From positions 1 through 7,166 of the forward strand of contig DPOH01000148.1 of assembly GCA_003539755.1 (NCBI GenBank): DNA of 7,166 nt. Direction: 5' to 3'. The notes under the pieces were generated by a model that worked only from the letters and a program-made list of their open reading frames with translations, was not told the origin of the DNA and made no database searches. Origin of the DNA: Clostridium sp. Lineage in GTDB: Bacteria; Bacillota; Clostridia; Clostridiales; Clostridiaceae. A program made the position numbers and the translations under genes. Below, piece by piece: positions 1 through 6,238 of this stretch; the stretch's first letter is position 1, and every line of letters begins with the position of its first letter.

Positions 1-109
1 AAAATTCAAAACCTTTATCACCCACCATAATTTTTCCATAACTTGTTATCCCATTAAATGATGTTGCATCAATTGCAAGATCTACTTTTGTATTTAAAGA
101 TTGAACCAT
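1..109 (-). CDS. manO: DUF956 family protein (ManO-like), N-terminal 36 residues, runs off left edge
   Basis: The reverse strand from 109 encodes a protein starting MVQSLNTKVDLAIDATS and continuing to SYGKIMVGDKGFEF at the window edge. This is the typical N-terminus of DUF956 proteins, which are small (about 120 residues) cytoplasmic proteins usually encoded directly after manXYZ and called ManO. Their biochemical role is not established; they are thought to be accessory or regulatory to the mannose PTS. The start is well supported: GGAGGT at 122..117 lies 7 nt before the ATG, and an ATG at 116 is followed at once by a stop. It sits 179 nt after the EIID stop codon, much further than the 18-33 nt gaps within the PTS genes, with a hairpin in between. 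It may therefore be expressed at a different level from manXYZ. Family recognition is from memory of the conserved N-terminus; the rest of the gene is outside the window. Confidence 0.85.
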   Translation of the reverse strand, partial: MVQSLNTKVDLAIDATSFNGITSYGKIMVGDKGFEF

Positions 110-288
110 CTTACATACCTCCATTTTTTATACATAAATCCTTTATACATAGATTATATATAAACAATTTATATATAAAAACAATTTATCTCTTATAAAA
201 TCAAATTAATTTCCCTACTATATATTACTTATTTTTATAATTCATAATTTATAAAAGTATAGGCATAGTACCTAGGCTTTTATAAAGA
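110..288 (-). other. manZ-manO intergenic spacer with direct repeats
   Basis: This is a 179-nt, very AT-rich gap with no open reading frame of note. It holds a hairpin just after the EIID stop (described separately) and two short direct repeats: AAACAATTTAT at 162-172 and 179-189, and TTTATACATA at 127-136 and 142-151 (plus-strand reading). I see no convincing promoter for manO. Several TATAAT-like words occur on the minus strand, but none has a well-spaced -35 element. Confidence 0.5.
248..286 (-). terminator. Stem-loop immediately after manZ (attenuator or mRNA-processing/stability hairpin)
   Basis: Two nucleotides after the EIID stop codon is a perfect 10-bp inverted repeat (TTTATAAAAG / CTTTTATAAA at 286..277 and 257..248, minus-strand sense). 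It is extended inward, past a small internal loop, by a 4-bp TAGG/CCTA stem. There is no run of U directly after it, so it is not a canonical rho-independent terminator. It could protect the manXYZ 3' end or reduce read-through into manO. The structure is seen in the sequence; the role is inferred. Confidence 0.5.
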
Positions 289-1203
289 TTACATTAATCC
301 AATTAAGTGGAATACAATTCCTATAATGAATAATCCAATTATAAGTATAATAGGAGAAACTTTTTTCTTAAGTAACCACATACAAATAAGTGTAATTATT
401 AATCCAGCAAGTCCAGGAATTAAATCATCTAAGTTATTTTGTAATGTTGTGATTTTAATTGGACTTAAAGATAAACCAGCTGCTTGTTGTTCTAGCGCTT
501 GTCTGATACCTTCTGCACCACTTGGTAGGCTATTCCAATCAATATATGCTCCATTAGCTAAATTAACTGAAGATATAACTGGAGTAAATTTAACTGTTAC
601 CCATCTATTAACCAATGATCCTAGTATGAACATACCAAGTATAGATGCACCCTTTGTAATATCTTGTAGTAAACTTCCTGATAAATCTTCACTTATACGA
701 GAACCTGCTTTATAACCAAATTCTTGTGTATACCATGTAAATGCCATACGAATAGCATTCCAAGCCACGAAGAAAATAATAGGTCCTAGTATACTTCCTG
801 TCATAGCAAGCGAAGCTGCTAATGCTCCTAATATTGGTCTAACTGTAAACCAGAATACTGGATCTCCAATACCAGCTAAAGGTCCCATCATACCAACCTT
901 AACACCTTGTATTGTTTTATCATCTATTGCAGTACCATTTGCACGTTCTTCTTCTAATGCTAGTGTTACTCCTAGAATTGGTGAAGCAACATATGGATGT
1001 GTATTAAAAAATTCTAAGTGACGTTTTAATGCTGCTGCTCTATCTTCTTTACTCTTATATAATTTCTTTATTGCTGGTATCATGGCATAAGCCCAACCAC
1101 CATTCTGCATTCTTTCATAGTTCCAAGAACCTTGAAGAAAAGTTGAACGCCACCATACAGAAATACGATCTTTTTTAGTTAATTTCAATTGTTCATTAGC
1201 CAT
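289..1203 (-). CDS. manZ: PTS mannose-family transporter subunit IID (EIID-Man)
   Basis: This is a 304-residue integral-membrane subunit that, with EIIC, forms the sugar channel of the mannose-family phosphotransferase system. The sugar is imported and phosphorylated at the expense of PEP. Family signatures are clear. The N-terminus (about 10-50) is the amphipathic EIID segment, with RSTFLQGSWNYERMQ followed by GWAYAMIPA. At about 62-85 is a HLEFFNTHPYVASPILG block, and at about 106-135 is the GPLAGIGDPVFWFTVRPILG stretch followed by hydrophobic segments. Hydrophobic C-terminal segments (about 262-304) include LIPGLAGLIITLICMWLL. Length matches the family (about 275-305). The start has a strong AGGGAGG site at 1218..1212. 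It is translated 18 nt after the EIIC stop, so the two are co-transcribed. Substrate specificity within the family (glucose, mannose, fructose, amino sugars and others) cannot be read from the sequence. Confidence 0.95.
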   Translation of the reverse strand: MANEQLKLTKKDRISVWWRSTFLQGSWNYERMQNGGWAYAMIPAIKKLYKSKEDRAAALKRHLEFFNTHPYVASPILGVTLALEEERANGTAIDDKTIQGVKVGMMGPLAGIGDPVFWFTVRPILGALAASLAMTGSILGPIIFFVAWNAIRMAFTWYTQEFGYKAGSRISEDLSGSLLQDITKGASILGMFILGSLVNRWVTVKFTPVISSVNLANGAYIDWNSLPSGAEGIRQALEQQAAGLSLSPIKITTLQNNLDDLIPGLAGLIITLICMWLLKKKVSPIILIIGLFIIGIVFHLIGLM

Positions 1204-1221
1204 TTTATATTCCTCCCTCTA

Positions 1222-2028
1222 TTAGTATCTATCAATAATATCGCCTATAGGATCACCAGTATTTGCACTTCCTCCATTACCAGACCCACCTTGCTTAGAA
1301 AGTGCTAGATAAATAAGAGCTAAAGCTATTCCAATTGCTCCAAGTCCTATAAGTGTAATATTTGTTACAGTAGCTAGTACAAATCCAATTGCAAAGAATG
1401 GCCATACTTCTTTAGTTGCCATCATATTAATTACCATTGCATATCCTACAGCAACTACCATTCCACCACCTATTGCTAAACCATCTGTAAGCCATGCTGG
1501 TATAGAATTTAATAATCTTCCAATTGGACCTTCTCCAATTGCCAAAATCAAAATTGCTGGAATAGCTATACGAACACCTTGTAAACATATACCTAATATA
1601 TGCCATATTTCAACTGCTCTAATATTTCCGTCCTTTGCTGCTGAATCCATAAAATGTGCAAACGCTGTAGCTATAGTACGACAAGCAATTGTTAATAATA
1701 ATCCTGCTACAGCTAATGGAACAGCTATAGCAATTGCTGAAGTAACTCCTGCTTTTCCTTGTCCACCAAGAACTAAAATTATTGCAGAGGCTACAGCTGC
1801 AAGAGCTGCATCTGGAGCTACGGCAGCACCAATATTAGCCCACCCTAATGCCATCATTTGAAGAGTACCACCTAAAATTAAACAAGGTACTAAATTACCT
1901 GTAACCAATCCTATTAATGTACAAGCAACTATTGGCTGATGGAATTGGAATTCATCTAATACACCTTCTATCCCTGCCAAAAATGCTACTAAAACAACTA
2001 ACACAATTTGAATTATATTTAAAGTCAT
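1222..2028 (-). CDS. manY: PTS mannose-family transporter subunit IIC (EIIC-Man)
   Basis: This is a 268-residue polytopic membrane protein, the sugar-binding channel partner of EIID. It opens with a hydrophobic segment (about 3-22: IIQIVLVVLVAFLAGIEG), followed by the diagnostic HQPIVACTLIGLVTGNL at about 30-46 and GAAVAPDAALAAVASAII at about 67-84. Several more hydrophobic helices follow, up to about 242. The last 26 residues form a Gly/Ser/Asn-rich hydrophilic tail (GGSGNGGSANTGDP followed by IGDIIDRY), as seen at the cytoplasmic C-terminus of many EIIC-Man proteins. The start is supported by AAAGGAGG at 2046..2039. An ATG at 2038 overlapping this region is out of frame. It lies 33 nt after manX and 18 nt before manZ, in a typical EIIAB-EIIC-EIID operon. 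Confidence 0.95.
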   Translation of the reverse strand: MTLNIIQIVLVVLVAFLAGIEGVLDEFQFHQPIVACTLIGLVTGNLVPCLILGGTLQMMALGWANIGAAVAPDAALAAVASAIILVLGGQGKAGVTSAIAIAVPLAVAGLLLTIACRTIATAFAHFMDSAAKDGNIRAVEIWHILGICLQGVRIAIPAILILAIGEGPIGRLLNSIPAWLTDGLAIGGGMVVAVGYAMVINMMATKEVWPFFAIGFVLATVTNITLIGLGAIGIALALIYLALSKQGGSGNGGSANTGDPIGDIIDRY

Positions 2029-2061
2029 GATTATTCATCCTCCTTTATTTACATAATTAAT

Positions 2062-3039
2062 TTATTTTTGCTTATTTAATTCATCTTGAGCTTTCTTTAA
2101 TATTTCATCCATATTTCCTTTTGAATCACTTGGCACTTTACGCACATCAAAATCTAAACCTGATTGTTTTAATTTATTAAATGTATCAATATCATTTTGA
2201 TCAAACGCAAGAACCTTGTTTGGCTGAACTTTACCTATAGAGTGAGCCATTGACCCAACATTTATTGTTTTTAATGGAACCCCACCTTCTACTGCTCTAA
2301 GCACATCTTGTGGATTTTCAAAAAGTAACATAGCACGTTGTCCTCCAAAATGCTCATCATCTTTTGCCAGTTTAATCATATGATCAACTGGTACAACATG
2401 AGCCTTAACCCCTGGAGGTGCTGCTTGTTGAATTAAATTTTTACGAAGCTTATCATTAGCAACTCCATCTGATACAACTATAATTCTTGTAGGCTGCATT
2501 GTTTTAGTCCATGCAGTTGCTACTTGTCCATGTAGTAAACGTGAATCAATACGCGCTAAAACATATTCAAATTTCCCTGGCTTTCCTACATTAGAATTTT
2601 CAGATATATTCTTAGAATCTTTTTTATTATTATCTGGTTCTAATTCTTCTGGTTTTACCTTAATTCCCTCTCTAGCTGAATTTAAAATATAAGCTGCAAT
2701 TTCATGAGCAGAATCCATAGATAAACGTGCACCATAAGCTTCTATAAGCATAGGTAAATTCATACCTGAAACAATCGCCCATTTATCCTTATGCTTTTCA
2801 ACTAGACTATTTGCTTGATTAAATGGTGTACCACCCCAAAGATCAGCTAAAATCAAAACCTCATTTTCGTTGCCAAAAGTGGCAACTGCATTCTCAATTT
2901 TCGCCCTAATATCATCAGGGCCTTCACTAGGCATTAACGTAACAGCTTTCACATTTTCTTGTTCTCCAAAAATCATTGAACCTGATTGCAATATACCCTT
3001 AGCGAATTCTCCATGACTCGCAAGAATAATTCCTACCAT
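2062..3039 (-). CDS. manX: PTS mannose-family fused IIA-IIB component (EIIAB-Man)
   Basis: This 325-residue cytoplasmic phosphotransfer protein passes phosphate from HPr to its IIA domain, then to its IIB domain, then to the sugar in the EIIC/EIID channel. The IIA domain spans about 1-130. It has the phosphoryl-accepting His9 in GIILASHGEFAKG and the conserved ADLWGGTPFN (Asp66). A hydrophilic linker rich in Glu, Asp, Lys, Asn and Ser lies at about 131-155. The IIB domain spans about 156-325, with its phosphorylated His170 in ARIDSRLLHGQVATAW. Both catalytic histidines are present, and the length equals that of E. coli-type ManX, so it looks functional. The start is fixed by AGGAGGG at 3052..3046. 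It is the first gene of the operon. Expression is predicted to depend on the CcpA site and antiterminator leader upstream. In Firmicutes, EIIAB proteins of this family often also control transcription factors, but none is encoded here. Confidence 0.96.
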   Translation of the reverse strand: MVGIILASHGEFAKGILQSGSMIFGEQENVKAVTLMPSEGPDDIRAKIENAVATFGNENEVLILADLWGGTPFNQANSLVEKHKDKWAIVSGMNLPMLIEAYGARLSMDSAHEIAAYILNSAREGIKVKPEELEPDNNKKDSKNISENSNVGKPGKFEYVLARIDSRLLHGQVATAWTKTMQPTRIIVVSDGVANDKLRKNLIQQAAPPGVKAHVVPVDHMIKLAKDDEHFGGQRAMLLFENPQDVLRAVEGGVPLKTINVGSMAHSIGKVQPNKVLAFDQNDIDTFNKLKQSGLDFDVRKVPSDSKGNMDEILKKAQDELNKQK

Positions 3040-3068
3040 CTTTATCCCTCCTATTTTTTATTTGTTAC

Positions 3069-3246
3069 AAAAAACAAAAGGCATAAGCATTCAAAAAATA
3101 TAATGAATAACCAATATTTGAATTATGTCAGATGAGTCTACACCAGATTTAATTAAACGGTTACAACAACCTTAAAAATGCACACTACAAATGACATACC
3201 AAATATTAAATTATTAACTACATTTATATTTTCAATGCTTATGCCT
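3069..3246 (-). terminator. Conditional terminator of the man leader, with long-range 13-bp stem overlapping the RAT
   Basis: The RNA segment AGGCATAAGCATT (3246..3234), which includes the 3' half of the RAT, is perfectly complementary to AATGCTTATGCCT (3091..3079). The second arm is followed directly by a U-rich tract (TTTGTTTTTT, 3078..3069). Arm, GC-containing stem and U-tract make an intrinsic terminator upstream of manX. The two arms are separated by 142 nt, unusually long. Folding of the RAT would sequester the first arm and prevent termination, which is the standard BglG/SacY logic. The complementarity is seen directly; the switching is inferred. Confidence 0.7.
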
Positions 3247-3265
3247 GATCGAATCAGTAACACGC
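3237..3265 (-). promoter_or_regulatory. Ribonucleic antiterminator (RAT) site for a BglG/SacY/LicT-family protein
   Basis: The 29-nt minus-strand element contains GTTACTGAT at 3261..3253 and CAGGCA at 3247..3242, and it ends in AAGC. The fixed parts (GTTACTG, then CAGGCA, closing with a short basal pairing of GC with GC) match the RAT elements of sacB/sacPA and bgl-type operons as I know them. A CTGAT/ATCAG hairpin with a TCG loop forms the apical stem. A dimeric antiterminator protein, itself phosphorylated by the PTS, would bind it and stabilise it against the overlapping terminator. The cognate protein is not encoded in this window. Confidence 0.8.
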
Positions 3266-3306
3266 TAAATATAATGTTTTTATGTAATCATTTATACCTT
3301 ATTCCC

Positions 3307-3335
3307 TTGACTACGTTTTCATAATATCATAATAT
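3307..3335 (+). promoter_or_regulatory. Possible plus-strand promoter overlapping the man promoter
   Basis: TTGACT (3307-3312), a 17-nt spacer and TAATAT (3330-3335) could form a weak promoter facing the carbonic anhydrase remnant. It overlaps the man promoter and cre site in opposite orientation. In such AT-rich DNA a chance match is plausible. Confidence 0.25.
3308..3322 (-). promoter_or_regulatory. cre operator (CcpA binding site) overlapping the man promoter start
   Basis: The minus-strand sequence ATGAAAACGTAGTCA matches the degenerate cre consensus WTGNAANCGNWNNCW at every position. It overlaps the last two bases of the -10 and the transcription start region. A CcpA-HPr(Ser-P) complex bound here would block initiation, giving catabolite repression of the PTS operon. 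The match is seen in the sequence; binding is inferred from the family consensus and position. Confidence 0.7.
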
Positions 3336-3349
3336 TTTCTATTTTTCAA
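3321..3349 (-). promoter_or_regulatory. Sigma-A promoter of the man PTS operon
   Basis: TTGAAA (-35, 3349..3344) and TATTAT (-10, 3326..3321) are separated by exactly 17 nt, and a TG one base before the -10 makes it an extended -10 promoter. Initiation is expected at about 3312-3316. No sigma-54 type -24/-12 promoter of good quality is present, although many mannose-family PTS operons of Firmicutes use one. Confidence 0.75.
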
Positions 3350-3410
3350 TATAATTACAAAATATTTTTTAAAATTATTTTAGGTATACAATATAAATAA
3401 TAAGTAGATA

Positions 3411-3842
3411 ATAAAAACATGTGCTGCTTCAAGAGTGACTCCATCACTTATATTTAACTGTGGCCTTGGTGAAATTTTCAACATATCTATAGCTGGAAAC
3501 GTAGTTGATGAAGATGCTTTAGGTTCAATTGAATATGGTATAGAGCATCTACATGCTCCCCTTCTTGTTATTATGGGACATGAAAACTGTGGCGCAGTAA
3601 CAGCTGCATATGATAAATTAAAAAATGGAACTGAAGCTGAAGGAAATATAAATGCTCTTGTTGATAAAATATTACCAAATATAAAATATTCTAAAAATTT
3701 AAATGATGCAATAAAAGATAATATTACTGGTGTTTATAATGAGGTCTTAGAAGATAAAATAGTAAAAAATCTTATACAACAAGGTAAACTAAAAGTAGTA
3801 AAAGCATATTATGACCTTGATGGAACTGTTGAGTTTCAGTAA
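3411..3842 (+). pseudogene. Beta-carbonic anhydrase remnant, 5'-truncated
   Basis: The frame opens just after a TAG at 3405-3407 and reads TCAASRVTPSLIF, then NCGLGEIFNISIAGNVVDE, then LLVIMGHENCGAVTAAYD, ending with KVVKAYYDLDGTVEF. This is the core and C-terminus of a bacterial beta-carbonic anhydrase, which interconverts CO2 and bicarbonate using zinc. The His and Cys zinc ligands of GHENCG are present. The first zinc Cys is present in the frame (codon 3420-3422), but the motif CxDxR reads CAASR, so the catalytic Asp is Ala (GCT where GAT would be expected). The N-terminal region before this motif, usually some 40-60 residues, is absent. Upstream is an in-frame stop and then non-coding DNA. 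The only candidate start (GTG at 3435, giving 135 residues) has no ribosome binding site and excludes the zinc Cys and Arg. I therefore call it a non-functional remnant. A short expressed protein cannot be ruled out, because the frame is otherwise intact to its stop. Confidence 0.8.
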
Positions 3843-4045
3843 ATAAAATTTAGTTCCCTTTAATGTATTAATATTATAATTTAATAATTACTAATTAATA
3901 ATTATTATTTTTTAATAATATTTAAAATTTTTTCAAAATATTTTTTTTAGTGCAAACCCACATATAGAGCCAAATTTCATAGTCTATCATACTTTAAAAT
4001 CACTACAAAAATTACTAAATATTTTTTTTCTGGTATATATTTCGA
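3843..4045. other. AT-rich spacer between the carbonic anhydrase remnant and the nrdD promoter
   Basis: About 200 nt of very AT-rich DNA with no gene. An AT-only inverted repeat (AATAATTA / TAATTATT, around 3882-3905) followed by T-rich sequence could act as a weak terminator for the remnant, but it has no GC pairs. I looked here for an NrdR box pair upstream of nrdD and found no acceptable match. Confidence 0.4.
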
Positions 4046-4074
4046 TTTAAATCTTCCGATAGTTCATATATAAT
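4046..4074 (+). promoter_or_regulatory. Putative nrdDG promoter
   Basis: A perfect TATAAT at 4069-4074 lies 17 nt after TTTAAA (4046-4051, 4 of 6 bases of the -35 consensus). Transcription would begin at about 4081, leaving a leader of about 33 nt before the nrdD ATG. This also argues against translation starting at the ATG at 4081. The surrounding DNA is AT-rich, so confidence is moderate. Confidence 0.5.
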
Positions 4075-4113
4075 ATAAAAATGATAATACTATGTACGAC
4101 TAAGGAGAATATT

Positions 4114-6231
4114 ATGCTAATTATAAAAAGAAACAAAAGCGTAGAAGATTTTAACCCTGATAAAATTAAAAATGCTATACTAAAGGCAATGAAATTTAGA
4201 ATAAGAAATATTAATGAAGATATGGCTGAAGAAATATCTATAAATATATATAATGTTTTTAAAGATGAAAAACATCCTCCTACTGTAAAACAAGTTGAGA
4301 ATTTAGTTTACTATGAATTAGTAAAAAACGGCTTGGAAGGAGTAGCTAAAGCTTATGAAGGCTACAGAGCTGTTCAAGAATTTAAAAGACATGAAAATAC
4401 TACAGATGAAGATATTATAAGTCTTTTGAATAGTACAAATGAAGATGTATTAAAGGAAAATTCAAATAAAGATGGAAATATAGCAGCAACTCAAAGAGAT
4501 TTAATAGCTGGAGAAGTAAGTAAAGATATTGCTAGACGTAAGATTCTTCCTACAAATATAGTTCAAGCTCATGATGAAGGAATAATTCATTACCATGACA
4601 TGGATTATGCAATACAAAGCATACATAACTGCTGTCTTATAAACTTAGAAGACATGTTTGAAAATGGAACTGTAATCAATGATAAGCTTGTTGAAACTCC
4701 AAAAAGCTTCAGTACTGCTTGTACAGTAGCCACTCAAATCATGGCACAAGTTTCTTCAAATCAATATGGTGGTCAAAGTATAACTATAAGACATTTAGCA
4801 CCATTCTTAAGAGTAAGCTTTGATAAATACTATAAAGCTTACTTAGCAAAATGTGATGAAGAATTAGCTTATGAACTTGCAACTGATAGAATGATGGAAG
4901 AATTAAAAAGTGGTGTTCAAACAATTAGATATCAGCTTTCAACACTTCAAACAACTAATGGTCAAAGTCCATTTGCAACTGTATACCTTGAAATTATTGA
5001 AGGTGATGAATACGAAAAAGAACAAGCTCTTATCTGTGAAGAAATGATAAAACAACGTCTTGAAGGAATGAAAAATTATAAAGGTCAAGAAATAGGAGAA
5101 ACTTTCCCTAAACTTGTTTATGTACTTGACGAGCATAACTGTTTAGAAGGCGGAAAATATGACTACATCACAGAACTTTGTGCTGAATGTAATGTTAAGA
5201 GACTTGTTCCTGACTATCAATCTGCAAAGATAATGCGTCAAAATTATGAAGGATGTAACTTCCCTCCAATGGGATGCAGATCTCATCTTTCACCATACAA
5301 AGATGAAAATGGTGAATACAAATGGTATGGAAGATTCAATCAAGGTGTTATAAGTCTTAATCTTCCTCAAATAGCTATTATAGCCAATAAAGATATGAAT
5401 ATTTTTTGGTCATTATTAGATGAAAGATTAGAATTATGTAAAGAAGCATTACTTTACAGACACAAATTACTTTTAGGAACTAAATCTGATGTAAGTCCAA
5501 TCCACTGGCAATATGGAGCTTTAGGACGTCTAAAAAAAGGTGAGACAATAGATAAACTTCTTAAGAACAACTACTCTACTCTATCATTAGGATATGTTGG
5601 CATCTGCGAAATGACATATGCAATGCTTGGTGTAAGTCATACTACTAAAGAAGGAGAAAAATTCGCTTTAGATGTAATGAAATACATGAGAAAGAAATGT
5701 GATGAGTGGAAAGAAGAATATAACTTAGGATTTGGACTTTATGGAACTCCTGCTGAAAATCTTATATATAGATTTGCAAGATTAGATAAAAAGAAATTTG
5801 GTGAAATAAAAAATGTAACTGATAAAATGTACTACACTAACAGCTATCATGTTCATGTTACAGAAGAAATTGATGCTTTTGACAAGCTTACATTTGAAAG
5901 CCAATTCCATGAAATAAGTAGTGGTGGATGTATATCTTACGTTGAAGTTCCTAACTTAAGTAAGAACTTAGATGCAGTTAAATCAATAATTAACTTTATA
6001 TATCACAATGTACAATATGCAGAAATCAATACAAGACCAGATGTATGCTACAAATGTGGATTTACTGGTGAAATTCAAAATGATGATAACTTACACTGGT
6101 ACTGCCCTAACTGCGGTAATAGAGATGAAAGTGAAATGCAAGTTATGAGAAGAACATGCGGATATATAGGTTCATCTTACTGGAGTAAAGGAAGAACTGC
6201 TGAAATCAAAGAAAGAGTTCTACATCTTTAA
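4114..6231 (+). CDS. nrdD: Anaerobic (class III) ribonucleoside-triphosphate reductase, large subunit
   Basis: NrdD reduces ribonucleoside triphosphates to dNTPs without oxygen, using a glycyl radical, and is essential for anaerobic DNA synthesis. I start it at 4114 (705 residues) because AAGGAG at 4102-4107 is well placed. The upstream in-frame ATG at 4081 has no RBS and would add 11 untypical residues. An N-terminal ATP-cone (about 1-90, beginning LIIKRNKSVEDFNPDKI) is the allosteric activity site. The catalytic barrel carries HNCCLINL (Cys173/174) and PPMGCRSHLSPY (Cys388), the conserved active-site cysteines of the family. Near the C-terminus two CxxC pairs (Cys645/648 and Cys664/667) form the zinc site. 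The glycyl-radical loop is RRTCGYIGS, with Gly683 as the predicted radical residue. All key residues are present and the length is normal. It is followed after 63 nt by its activase nrdG. Confidence 0.97.
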   Translation: MLIIKRNKSVEDFNPDKIKNAILKAMKFRIRNINEDMAEEISINIYNVFKDEKHPPTVKQVENLVYYELVKNGLEGVAKAYEGYRAVQEFKRHENTTDEDIISLLNSTNEDVLKENSNKDGNIAATQRDLIAGEVSKDIARRKILPTNIVQAHDEGIIHYHDMDYAIQSIHNCCLINLEDMFENGTVINDKLVETPKSFSTACTVATQIMAQVSSNQYGGQSITIRHLAPFLRVSFDKYYKAYLAKCDEELAYELATDRMMEELKSGVQTIRYQLSTLQTTNGQSPFATVYLEIIEGDEYEKEQALICEEMIKQRLEGMKNYKGQEIGETFPKLVYVLDEHNCLEGGKYDYITELCAECNVKRLVPDYQSAKIMRQNYEGCNFPPMGCRSHLSPYKDENGEYKWYGRFNQGVISLNLPQIAIIANKDMNIFWSLLDERLELCKEALLYRHKLLLGTKSDVSPIHWQYGALGRLKKGETIDKLLKNNYSTLSLGYVGICEMTYAMLGVSHTTKEGEKFALDVMKYMRKKCDEWKEEYNLGFGLYGTPAENLIYRFARLDKKKFGEIKNVTDKMYYTNSYHVHVTEEIDAFDKLTFESQFHEISSGGCISYVEVPNLSKNLDAVKSIINFIYHNVQYAEINTRPDVCYKCGFTGEIQNDDNLHWYCPNCGNRDESEMQVMRRTCGYIGSSYWSKGRTAEIKERVLHL

Positions 6232-6238
6232 ATTTTAT

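Larger units (their letters stand above)
3040..3315 (-). promoter_or_regulatory. Long 5' leader of the man operon (about 275 nt) with antitermination control
   Basis: From the predicted start (about 3312-3316) to the manX ATG there are about 275 nt without a plausible gene. In order, the leader holds a RAT antiterminator (3265..3237), a 142-nt segment, and the 3' arm plus U-tract of a terminator (3091..3069). The manX ribosome binding site follows. The 142-nt segment contains a small GGTT/AACC hairpin (3170..3158) and a possible ATTCAAA/TTTGAAT stem ending at 3090. I do not recognise a metabolite riboswitch in it. Confidence 0.7.

Noticed and set aside
326..715. 129-codon open frame on the plus strand
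   Set aside because: It lies entirely antisense to the well-supported EIID gene, has no ribosome binding site and resembles no known protein.
3186..3201. Sigma-54-like -24/-12 word on the minus strand (TGGTATG, 4 nt, TTGTA) upstream of manX
   Set aside because: The invariant GC of the -12 element is GT here, and the -24 element is imperfect. No activator-binding inverted repeat is visible, and a much better sigma-A promoter with a RAT leader explains expression.
3435..3842. Functional short carbonic anhydrase starting at GTG 3435
   Set aside because: No ribosome binding site, no first zinc Cys or catalytic Asp/Arg in the resulting protein, and about one quarter to one third of the normal enzyme is missing.
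3882..3912. AT-only inverted repeat as terminator of the carbonic anhydrase remnant
   Set aside because: The stem has no GC pair, and such repeats are expected by chance in this very AT-rich spacer.
3948..3976. Possible NrdR box upstream of nrdD around the CCCACATATAGAG word
   Set aside because: It matches the palindromic NrdR consensus at too few positions, and there is no second box at helical spacing.
4081..4113. Upstream ATG extending nrdD by 11 residues
   Set aside because: There is no ribosome binding site before it, it coincides with the predicted transcription start, and the AAGGAG before 4114 gives the usual ATP-cone N-terminus.
4939..5136. 65-codon open frame on the minus strand inside nrdD
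   Set aside because: Antisense to a conserved part of nrdD; low-complexity Phe/Lys-rich translation typical of the reverse of AT-rich coding DNA.
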